Assembly (NCBI GenBank): GCA_016081115.2
Contig: JABTTQ020000653.1
Coordinates: forward strand, 310,001-374,000
Length of the DNA stretch: 64,000 nt
Reading direction: 5' to 3'
From: Rehmannia glutinosa
Lineage: Eukaryota > Streptophyta > Magnoliopsida > Lamiales > Orobanchaceae
Shown: piece after piece, positions 22,201 to 33,400 of the stretch
Position numbering within the stretch: the first letter of the stretch is position 1
How the letters are laid out: the number at the start of each line of letters is the position of its first letter
The notes under the pieces: generated by a model
Told to the model about the DNA's origin: nothing
The model's input: only the letters and a program-made list of their open reading frames with translations
Database searches by the model: none
Made by a program: the position numbers and the translations under genes

Positions 22201-23474
22201 ATCAAAATTTGGAAAATAGAAGGAGAAGAAGAAAATGTACTAAAAATCCCATTTCTTACCTTATAGTCCAAATTTTCCAACAATCTCTCTTCAAGTCTTT
22301 CTAAGATGACCACAATGCTTGCATGTCCTTAAGTAGTCTTCTATGTGTACCTCCAAAAATCAAAATTTAACTTAAGTTAAGAAGAGAATGTGATGATCTA
22401 GAGGTTACCAAGATGACTTGAAGAACAACATTTCTTACCTTGTAGTTGTGATATTTTCGAAATTTATGAAAGATGTAAGAAGAATTCTTGTGTTTTTGTT
22501 AAGTGTTTGAAGAAAGAAGAAAGTGTTTGAAGATATGAAGAAGTGTGTTTGAAGATATGAAGAAGTGTTTGAAGATATGAAGAATGTGTGTTTGAAGATA
22601 TGAAGAAGTGTTTGAAGATGTGAAGGAAATTTGTAGAGAGAAGGAGGAGAATGTTTAGAGAGAATGTAGAGGATCATGCTTGAATGAATAATGTGTTGGA
22701 TGAAATTTTTGAATTGTTTTTTGTAAAAATTGGCCTTATGGCCGAAAATGTGAAGGAGAGAGGGAGAGAATGATCAATTTTTGTGTCTTGCAATTTGTCT
22801 CTTGCATGGAGACAAAAGGAGAGTCAAAGGTATGGGCATAAGATTTTGAATGGAGTTTGAGAGGAAAGAGGAGAATGTTGGAGATAGTGGTGAATGTTGG
22901 GAGATTTAATGATATAAAATTGTAGTATAAGATGATATGTATAAGATTTGTATTAATGGTGTAATAATACACAAGATGATTAATATAAGGAGTAAGTGTA
23001 CAAGAGTTGGAAGATAATTCTACACCAAAACCTCATTATGGCCGTCCACTATATAGGGGTAATTATGGTATTCCCATATTTTTTTTGGTCCTAAAATTGA
23101 TGATAATAGATGAATAATATCAATCTCCAAAATAAATAGTGATTTCTTTGATCACTTATAAGTCTAATGATCACTTGTGCTAAATCAAATTCTTAATTCT
23201 ATAAAATATAAGTCTCTAAAATAAATAGTCTCTTAAAATTCTAAGGTGACTAATAAATACATAAATAATAATAATGATCAATCAAGTGATCATTAATGTG
23301 AAATAGAATTAATAAATGATTATGATCACAAGTAATAAATAAAAGTAAAATTAAATGCGAAATATATTTATTATTAATATTTACCCGTCAAAGTGACGCG
23401 GTAATATAGTCAAAATAGTACATAGACGATAAGTGAAATAACTACATGCTCGAATAAAAATCGAGAGCTTCACA
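19234..23474 (-). repeat. 5' LTR of the chromovirus
   Basis: About 4.24 kb from next to the PBS to the terminal TTCACA at 23474 (TGTGAA on the minus strand). The part from 19777 on is shared with the 3' LTR; 19234-19776 has no partner in the window. It includes the ~45-bp repeats at 19900-20036 and the minisatellite at 22501-22625. The bases after it (CTTGG) are the likely target duplication, not testable because the other end is lost. Confidence 0.85.
22501..22625. repeat. Minisatellite in the 5' LTR
   Basis: Same GTGTTTGAAGATATGAAGAA unit as at 7541-7690 but with fewer copies, so the array changed length after insertion. Confidence 0.85.
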
Positions 23475-23706
23475 CTTGGAATCGACTGCGTATAGGCAGA
23501 TTGGACCAATATGCAGGTGGAGTTGGAAAAATAAAATAGTATAATTGAAAATATGGTTGAAAATGATAAGAAAAAGAAGCATTCTCGGGGAGTTGCAAAA
23601 GGAAAATGTTTTCTGAAACTGAGACCAAATATGCAAATAGAACCTCAAAAGAAAAAGAAAAACTTGTTCCTTCTTTTATTTTAGAGAAATATTTTTCCAC
23701 TGGTAA

Positions 23707-24114
23707 TGTGATTGGATGTGAGCGAGAATGTATTTTCGTTCCGCTGGAGAATTTTTTTTTGACCAAATATGCGATTGTTTATGAAAATTTTCAAAAAATA
23801 TACTATTCTATCACTTTCACTTTTTCTCACTTTTTCTTTCACCAATCACATCTACACATTTTTTCATAAAAAACTAATCATTATTACACATTATCCCACA
23901 AATTTCACTATTCATTCACTCACACATCTCTAACTACCAATCACATTCAATCATTATTTTACTATTTTCACATCAAATCAACTTTCATCATTACTTTTTC
24001 ATCTCACATCCAATCACACTCTCAAAATTCATCTTTTTTCTCCAAAAACTTTTTTCACTACTATTCTCTAACAAAATGAAAATTTTCAAAATGAAAGTAT
24101 ATCCAATCGTACCC
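23707..24114. mobile_element. MITE-like element, copy 1
   Basis: Begins GTGATTGGATGTGAG and ends ATCCAATCGTACCC (inverted: GGGTACGATTGGAT). The AT-rich interior (TTTCACTTTTT, CCAATCACATC, TCAACTTTCATCATTA) is shared with 28979-29377. No coding capacity. Family not assigned; exact ends and target duplication unclear. Confidence 0.65.
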
Positions 24115-24464
24115 TAAACTTTCTCGGCGTCTTGTTATATTTTACTTTTTAAAAGTACCTTTATTTTTGAGCACTTTCCCAGCAAGTACATATCATAAAA
24201 AATTTACTCTTTGCATTAGTTTTGCCCACTAATACTACTTTGACAGTACTTTCTTTGAATAATTATCCTCTTTTCTCGTAATCTTTCTATATCATTACCA
24301 TTTTTCAAATTATATTGTACTTCATTTAAATGCTAAAGCAGAATCTAAATGGAAAGATTTGATGAAACCATTGAGAATGCCCAAAACGGACGAGATCTTC
24401 TATTCAGAAAAATGATTCATCTTCTATTCCACTACACGGATGATTGACACATGTATATAAGTTA
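24115..24464. other. Intergenic DNA without gene
   Basis: Nothing coding seen. Ends in a GAGATCTTCTATTC stretch (24393-24450) related to the small MITE at 38435-38604, into which the solo LTR was inserted. Confidence 0.5.
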
Positions 24465-26445
24465 TGTTGGAAATTATTTGGGTCCCGGATCTAATCCGGG
24501 CCAAATAAGATCCGACTTTTCAATCTAATCGAGCGGAAGCGGAAGCGTGGGATTTCAAAAATCGAGTTTTAGATATAAGAACATAAGATCATGCTTATTA
24601 AATTTATTCAAACTAAAGGAAGAAAAGAAAATTTACCTCTTTCGACGATTTTCTTGTTCTTCGCTTTTTCTTCGTCAATCCTTCGAATGCCCGAAGCTCG
24701 TAGACACCGCGATCTTCCAATTCGAACCTCCCTATCAACGGCAGTGTGTGGGCACCCAAATAATAATTCTAAGTTCCTAACTATTATTTTCATACGATGT
24801 ACTCAACTCATGAGATCGTAGGATTGGGCTAACTGAATAGGAAGTGAATTGAACTAGTCAAAAATTAAACTATAAATTCTCACAATTGAAAGACAATTTT
24901 CGGCTGCCCGTAGAAGCGATCGCCACATAAACTAATTTACCCAAAACAAATTCACTTTTCAATTTGTCAAGTTTTAGTTGTTGATCAAAACTAATCAACC
25001 AATTACTTTTCCCAAAACGTGATCAATATGTAGATTGATCAATTTGGTTGTAAAACCTTTGTCTTTGCTGTAGCCGAAAATTGATAGAAATAAGGCTAAT
25101 AAAAACTCTTTTCAATAGGTAATATGGCGGCCGAATTGTTTGTCTCAAAGGTGAGATGTGGTCCTCCTTTTATAGGCCTAGTTCAATCAGTTTCCCACTC
25201 CAACTTGGTTTCCTATCTATTCTAGAATTAATAATTCTAGTTAGATTTAAACTCTAATTGATAATTATCCAATATAATTATCAATTTAATAATTATATAA
25301 ATATTATAAATGTCTTATATTTATTTAATTCCAAATACGATTAAAGCGTAGAATATCATATATTCGGAATTAACTAATATTAATATATTAGCCCAAATAT
25401 TTTGGAAAACTATTTTCCATAAACCCTTAGGAAGGCGGAAATATTATTTCTAACCCGTTTACTCTAGGAAGGCGGCAGGGACCATGGACCTATAATTATA
25501 AGCTCTAATAAATTGAATAAATAATTAACTCTTTAATTAATTTATTCGACTTATTAATTCGATATTACTCCACTATAAATTCGAATTGCACTCTTATAAT
25601 CATAGAATATCTTACTCTACGAATTGAGCGATCTTTGATATAATCATTACATATAGATTAATCCTCCATAGACAATTCGTAATTGAAGCTAGGTAGTATC
25701 CGTTAAACCTCTTCAATTACCTCTTATCCTCATTTACCATTAATTCACTAGTGAATGGTTAATTTATAATCAGATTATAAATTAGAGATCTCAAACCATT
25801 CGGTTCAGAATTAACAAATGAGGGAATCGTCTTTCTACTTCCCCTTGAAGGAATGGATTCCATATCTCGTGAATTTATATTCCCGACTATTTAATTCAAA
25901 TGTGAATCTAAAATGCAAGTGTTGGGAATGTCGTAGGACAAACTTAAACGAGCAAATTAAGAATCAAGAAATAAGCAGAGTCTATAATCACTCGGGATTA
26001 AGATTTATCCATATATGATCATCTAGTGATTTAATTTGATTTTCCATTTCTACAACGGAATTTGTATGGAAAATTCAAATTAAATCGTCCAAGTCCTATA
26101 TGATCAAATCATATATAAATGCCCCCACTAAGATGTCTCCACATCGACGGTTAGGATAAGCAGTCACATTCAAAATGTTCTGGGCCGCATTAATGATGTT
26201 TTAATTAAAGATCCCATACTTTAATTAATTTCATCACGAACTTATTTTTTAGTTTATTATCCATAATCTTAATCCTCTTGTATATAACTCTTATATACTA
26301 AGATTATGGTTACAATAAATAAACTAGGGATTTTCATGATGTTCAAGAAAATACATACAATATGCAAAAGAGTTCGAAAATAAATGTCGCTTTTATTAAT
26401 AATCAAAAACAATTCATAATTGCTTTAAGGGCACAATCCCTAACA
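24465..26445 (-). mobile_element. Solo LTR (1981 bp) with AGTTA target duplication
   Basis: Plus strand starts TGTTGGAAATT and ends CCCTAACA. AGTTA lies directly before (24460-24464) and after (26446-26450). No PBS, PPT or coding sequence accompanies it, so recombination between two LTRs removed the interior. The minus-strand start TGTTAGGGATTGTGCCC resembles copia LTRs I know, hence the strand; family assignment is inference. Confidence 0.85.
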
Positions 26446-26494
26446 AGTTACGCCAGTGAAAGAAAGTTAAAAGAAAATCCTGTTAGAACTATAA

Positions 26495-27056
26495 GGGCCT
26501 GTTTGTTTATGTTTCCATGGTCCATTTCCAGTTTCTGGAATTGGAAATAGAGTTTTGAGAATTTATTGGTTTTCGTGTGGAAATTGTGATTGTGTTTGGA
26601 TGAATGAATTGAAATGTGTTTTATGTAGGGTTGGAAATGAGATTGTGTTTGGTTTGAGTAGTTTTGAAATATTATTTTATGTATATAATAATTGAAAAGT
26701 TGGTAGTGGTGGGTCCACTTCAATATTTTAATTTGAATATATAATATTATATTTGTAAGATTATAGTTGGTGGGTCCCATTAGATAGTTATAATTTAAAA
26801 ATAGTAATATTTTAAGTAGATAAAGTTGATAATGATGGGTCCCACATATATAATTGGGTTAAAATATGAGAATAGTGATTGATAAGTAATGATGAGTGAT
26901 GTAGGGTAGTGTATAGGTTTGAAATGTTGTTTTATGTGAAAAATAGAAAATGAAAATGATGATTTCCATTGGAAATTTTATGAACAAACATGATTCCACT
27001 TTTATGTATAGTTGGAAACTGGAAAGAGGCCATTCGAAACATAAACAAACAAGGCC
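26495..27056. mobile_element. Tourist-like MITE (PIF/Harbinger type), TAA duplication
   Basis: Terminal inverted repeats GGGCCTGTTTGTTTATGTTTC and, at the other end inverted, GGCCTTGTTTGTTTATGTTTC. TAA flanks both sides (26492-26494 and 27057-27059). 562 bp, no transposase. TAA duplications and GGGCCTGTTTG termini are typical of Tourist MITEs. Confidence 0.85.
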
Positions 27057-27448
27057 TAAGTGATGCAATTATGCAGGAACATTGGGCACACGGCAAAATA
27101 CATTTTTTTTTTTTGGAATGAACACCCCACATGGGTGAAGGATGGCGATATCCCAAGCCTGTTGCTTATATGGGGTTTAGGAACAACAATGTTTGATACA
27201 ATGTGTAAAAACAGCTATGAAACCATCTTACAAAAGGAATCAAGATCATATAGCAAAGTACTTATGGTGAAAGTAACTTGAAGAATGGAACTTTTTCTTA
27301 CTTTGAATAGTGTTTATTGTCAACATATAGTTCTTGATGGGGGTGAAACAACAAATAGATCTCTCAAATGTTTAAGAACTATGATCTTGGACATAATACA
27401 ATGTTAAATAACTGTAACAAAGAGGATAACCGATGGTAGAATAAGAAG
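27057..27448. other. 3' flank of the fatty acid synthase-like gene
   Basis: No gene seen. Probably includes the 3' untranslated region of the minus-strand gene ending at 27449; no clear poly-A signal can be singled out. Confidence 0.5.
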
Positions 27449-30400
27449 TTATTCAGTATTGTCACTTGAGTAGAAGGTGGCTGTGTATGGATCATGGCCA
27501 AAGGCCGCAATGTCTCAGGTCGAGTGAATACAATCTGGCAAGAGTAACAACAAGTCAACAACCAAACAAAGTTCCATAATTATGGCATTCAGATTTTAGC
27601 ACGTTTAAGAACTAAAAATAACAATCTCACTCCTGCTATCAAATTTTTGAAAGACAAACTAAATTGCAACAGCTTAAACCATGGTGTCCTTAAAAAAGTT
27701 ACAGAAGTGTTAATTCTCTTTTTCTTTTTTACAGTTCTCTTTCTTTACCTTTCGGCTTCACCAGATGAAAGAATACAAATACGTGTCAAGGTTGAAGCAA
27801 GCGCGCTCATTAATTGGACTGTTTTAATATGATAAACTAATTGGCGCACAACGAAATTCTTAAGTAGTTTCAAAATGACAATAAATTTCAGTGTATCTCT
27901 TATCATATTTATGTCAGCATATGATCAAAGCAAGACGACTTTATCGCAAATATAGGGCAAGAAAGTGTGAGACAAGCTAAGGTCATACCTGATAATCTCC
28001 AAGAACACGCGATTTAAAACCAGCAGCACAGTAGTCAAAGTAATATTCCCATGTCCGTATGAACTTCTCATCAAAGCCCAGAGCTAGGATTTTACTAAAA
28101 GGACACCAACATATAAGTTTTATAGTGTATTAAGAATCGAAAACAGTGTGAAGAAGCATTTTTGAGAGATGTATTAGTGTACTAGTAGTTTCAGCAAGTT
28201 TCAGTTCATATATTGTTACCTTTGATTTCTGAGGAAATTTTCCTCCAACATCTGAGTGTGTGATAATAATGACTTCCAATGTCTTCCAGGTGCACCACAC
28301 TGCATTGAAGAAAGAGCATTTTGATGAGTTTTTTTTTATGGTTATTTTGAGAAGTAGTTTACCTTAGACATGCAATAAAGGACTTCAATTTTACCTAAGT
28401 CTTGATGCAGCAGCCATGGCTGAAGTTACTCTGCTAAGTGAAGGTAAGCACCCACCGGGGAATATATATTCTTTGATGAAGCCTTGGCTGAGCCTGAATT
28501 CATCATACTTCTCATCTGCTATTGATATGAACTAGACAAAAATTCGATCAGTTTTAATTATCAGAATCCATTTAACAAGCCGAGTTCAAGAAATATAAAA
28601 GTTAACACTAAAATGAGATTTTAGTACTTCTTACCTGAAGTACAAAAAGACCATTTTCTGCTAATGCAGATTCTATGCACTTAAAAAATTCTTCCATGTA
28701 TTCATGTCCTACGGCTTCCAACATCTCACTGAAAATTCAGCATTTGGATTATAGAAGTACAGAACACAACAATATGATATGATTTGTAATCTTCTGAATA
28801 AAAGGGTAAGTTGATTTGACATGGTGTAAGAGAAGCTCACCATGATATTACCCGGTCATACTTATAGGCCTTAGGCAATTGGCGGTAGTCGCACAAAAGG
28901 AATTTAATTTGTTCCTGAAATAGCAATTAGCTTATAAATGAAACAACTTCAACAAAACTACTGAAATGTGTAAGAATAGGATTGAAGTTGGCGATTTGCT
29001 TATGAGAAAAAATTCATTTTCATTCTGCTAGAGGAAATTTTTTACCATAAAATACAATTGCTATTGAAAATTACTATTTACTTACTTTCACTTTTTTCAC
29101 TCCAATTACTTCCACTCATTTTTCAAAAATACCATCAAATCACCAATTACTATTACAAATTTTCCCCACAAAATGTACTATTCACCCACTCACATATTTC
29201 TAACTACCAATCATATCCAATTATTGTTTTACTATTTCTATATCAAATCAACTTTCATCATTATATATTCATCTCATATCCAACCACACTATCAAAAGTC
29301 ATTAGTTTTCCTTCAAAAGACTTTCATAACTATTCTCTAGCAGAAAAAAGAATTCCAAAATAAAAGGATATCAATCACGCAAGAAACATCTCATGCTCAG
29401 AATAAGCAAGCCCGAGAAATTTGTTCATCACATTAATTATTTTATTGGATTACATACAATTGAAATGAAAAATATAAGAAGCAAACTGTATACCTGCAGG
29501 CCAGCTTCTTTCACTTTCAATTCTGCGTATTGCAGTTGTTCTTCTGACAGGGTGATGCGGTATATTTACATCCAGTCCGTTTTACAACTTCAAGTGCTAA
29601 ACTTCCCCAACCGCATCCGATCTCTAGAATGTGATGATCCTTATTAATTCTTGCCTGTAGTTGAAGAAATCTTAGCTTACACGAAAAATAATTGAGATTT
29701 ACTGAAGTGTCATACAAAAGTTTCACCTTTTCAATCAACATATGAATTTTCCTGAGCTGTGCATTCTTTAAGTCTTCATCTGAAGTCTTCCAGAAGTATA
29801 AAATAGGATCAGTATCTCATGGAAAATTAGGTGCATGGTCTGTCTTACAGTGGAATTTCACCAAACAGATTTTTTCAGAATAAGTCCTAACCTTAAAGAA
29901 TGCACATGAGTAAGCCATTGTTTCATCCAAAAATAGAGAAAATAGTTCATTGCTCTGAAAATAACATATAAACAAGTTTCAGATTTGTGTATCCATATAT
30001 TTGGTGTAAACTGGATTCGTCATGCCTTCCCAGTAATCCAAGGAAGCAAACCACTTACAAGGTCATAGTGCCGGGAAATGTTTTGGCGCGCTTGAGTTAG
30101 TGTATTCTGCCTTGAGACATGCTTAAAGAAGTATTTTGCAGATGATAGTACAGAAGTGAAAAGCAATGGTGTCCACCATCCCCTAGTTAAACAGAAAGTA
30201 TAATCTCAAAGTATCTCTTAGAAGACAATTAGATGATTATTAATACTTGAAATCTGAGAAGTCGTTACCTTTTCTTGTTTAACTTTGATGTAGAAGTATT
30301 TAACTCTGTATTGACTATAAATAACTGCAGAAAACAAACTTCAGAACTATTGAAAATCAGAATGAATCAGAATCAAATTAGAATTGATTTGCTGTAAATT

Positions 30401-33400
30401 GATATGGAGGATCTTTTTTACATTTATGTAATGATTTTCTTTCCTTTTATGTGTATTTCGCTCACGTCTTTTAACCTATATATATAGCTGATATTGTAAT
30501 GGTGAAAGCAAGAGAGAAATGTGTTTAGCCCATTGGGCATTTTGTCCGTGGATGTAGGCCACCAAATGGCTAAACCACATATATCTTTGTCTTCTTTCTT
30601 CTCTCTTCAAAATTTCAACATGGTATCAGAGCATGTTTTGATCCTGCTAGTTCCCTCAAATTCTTTTCTTTTTTTTTTTTTTAATTGTAGAGATAATTTG
30701 TGAGAACATATATTATACATCTGAGAGTTACATATTTATACAACTATTGGTAGGAACACAATCATTATAATATTCTAACCTAATCCCTAAAATATGCAAA
30801 CATGTTCCTTAAAGTACTCTAATCTAATTAATATATACACTAGCTTTAACACTCCCCCTCAAACTGGAGCATAGGCATTGATCATGCCCAGTTTGTTACA
30901 AAGATAATCAACCCGAACACCATTGAGATCTTTTGTGAATATATCTCCTAATTGTTCTCCGGTTTTCACATATCCTGTAGAAATCAAGCCTTCCTGAATC
31001 TTTTCACGAATGAAGTGACAATCAATCTCAATATGCTTTGTTCGTTCATGAAATACTGGATTAGATGCGATATGAAGTGCAGCTTGGTTGTCACACCATA
31101 ATTTAGTCGGTATAGAAACTTTAAAGCCTACTTCTGTGAGGAGTTGATGTATCCACATTATTTCACATACAGTCTTTGCCATAGCCCTATATTCTGATTC
31201 TGCACTTGAACGCGAGACCACATTTTGCTTCTTGCTTTTCCATGAAACCAAATTTCCTCCAACAAATACACAATAGCCTGAAGTAGATCTTCGATCTTCC
31301 TTGGATCTTACGATCGATCTCGAAAAACCTTCAATTCTAGTATGACCATGATTGCTATCTGAGAATCCCTCGCCAGTGCTCCTTTCAAATAACACAAAAA
31401 TTGTTCAACAGCTTTCCAGTGGTTGATTGTTGGGGAAGACATATACTGACTTACCATACTAACTGAATAGGCTATATCTGGACGGGTAACAGTAAGATAA
31501 TTCAATTTCCCAACTAATCTCCTGTATCTCTCCAAGGTTAGTAAACAATTCACCATCTTTCGTAAGTTGTGCATTAGGAACCATAGGAGTCCTAGATGGT
31601 TTAACCCCTAGTTTTCCTGTTTCAGATAATAAGTCAAGCACATATTTTCTTTGAGATAAGAATATCCCTTTCTTACCTCTCATCATTTCGACGCCCAAGA
31701 AGTATTTTAGTGCTCCTAAATCCTTTGTATGAAACTGAGTATGAAGAAAGGCTTTGAGAGATGAGATAGCACCAGTATCACTTCCAGTAATGACAATATC
31801 ATCAACGTAAACAACCAATAGAATGATGCCAGCTATAGACTGTTTGTAGAAAACCGAATGATCTGATTTACTCTTCTTCATCCCAAACTTTTCAACAGCT
31901 TGACTAAACTTTCCAAACCATGCCCGAGGGCTTTGTTTCAAGCCATACAGAGATTTACGAAGGTGGCAAACTTTCCCAGACTCCCTCGAGCAATAAAACC
32001 GGTGGTTGCTCCAAGTAGACTTCCTCCTGAAGGTCACCATGAAGGAATGCATTGGTAATATCCAACTGATGCAAATGCCAATGATATGTGGCGGCCAATG
32101 AAATGAATAACCTGACGGAAGTAAGTTTAGCTACAGGGGAAAAAGTGTCGGAGTAATCAACTCCATATGTCTGAGCATATCCTTTAGCAACAAGGCGTGC
32201 TTTCAAACGAGCAACAGTTCCATTTGGATTAGTTTTAATAGCAAACACCCACTTACAACCAATAGCCTTTTTACCTTCAGGTAAGTGAACCAAGTCCCAA
32301 GTACCATTAGTGTCTAAGGCATTCATCTCCTCAATCATAGCAGTACGCCAACCCGGATGAGATAAAGCTTCACGAACAGTTTTAGGTATAGAAACAGAGT
32401 CAAGAGAAGCAATGAAAGAGCATGAGGATGGGGATAAATGATTATATGACACAAAAGAAGATATGGGATAAGTACATTGTCGTTTACCTTTGCGAAGAGC
32501 GATCGGGAGATCAACACTTGGTTCTGGATCTGATGACGGGAGAAGTGGCGCAGGACAAGAATCAGTGGTAGTAGGAGCAGTTGTAGAAGGTGGTTGGCGA
32601 CGATGGTAAACCTGTGTTATGGGAGGTTTAGCAGGAGCTGGAGAAAGGTCAAGACCAGGTGTTGTTATAGTGTAGATGAGTACATCGTCGACATCTTCTA
32701 GAGTAGAAGAACCAGACGAGAGTGCGAAAGGGGTTTGTTCAAGGAATGTGACATCAGCAGACACGAGATATTTGTTCAGAGTGGGACTGTAACATCGATA
32801 GCCTTTTTGCACACGTGAATAGCCAAGGAAAATACACTTTAGAGATTTTGGATCGAGTTTCGTAACTTGGGGTCGAATATCTCGAACAAAACAAGTGCAA
32901 CCAAATGTCCGGGGCTCAATAGGAAATAAGGACTTATTGGGAAAAAGAATTTGAAAAGGAATGTCACCAGACAAAACGGAGGAAGGCATGCGATTAATTA
33001 GAAAACAAGCAGTTGAGACCGCATCCGCCCAAAAACTTTTAGGGACTTGCATTTGAAATAACAAAGCTCTAGCAGTTTCCAGAAGATGTCTATTTTTGCG
33101 TTCAGCAACGCCATTTTGAGATGGCGTATCTACACACGAAGTTTGATGAATAATGCCATGTTGTATCATATATTTGTGAAAGGAATCTGACAAGTATTCT
33201 TTAGCATTGTCACTCCTCAAAATTCGGACATGGGTATTAAATTGAGTTTTGATTTCGGCACAAAAAGTAGTAAAGTGATGGAACAATTCAGAACGATTTT
33301 TCATTAAAAATAACCACGTCATTCGAGAATAGTCATCAACAAAAGTAACAAAGTATTTAAACCCAATTTTAGACACTACAGGACAAGGACCCCAAACATC

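Larger units (their letters stand above)
4963..23474 (-). mobile_element. Large Ty3/gypsy chromovirus with ~4.2-kb LTRs (Tekay/Del-like)
   Basis: On the minus strand the order is: 5' LTR (23474 to ~19234), PBS complementary to initiator-Met tRNA (19232-19221), an extra ORF (18947-18279), gag (17978 to ~16985), protease, RT, RNase H, integrase with a chromodomain-like end (stop at 8575-8577), PPT (8552-8536) and 3' LTR (8535-4963). Integrase after RNase H makes it Ty3/gypsy. The C-terminal PIRIID/EEDMRNQYPELF-type end and the long LTRs point to the Tekay/Del chromovirus clade by inference. The 3' LTR lacks about 540 bp at its U5 end. A second element (10232-15146) is inserted in RNase H. Confidence 0.9.
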
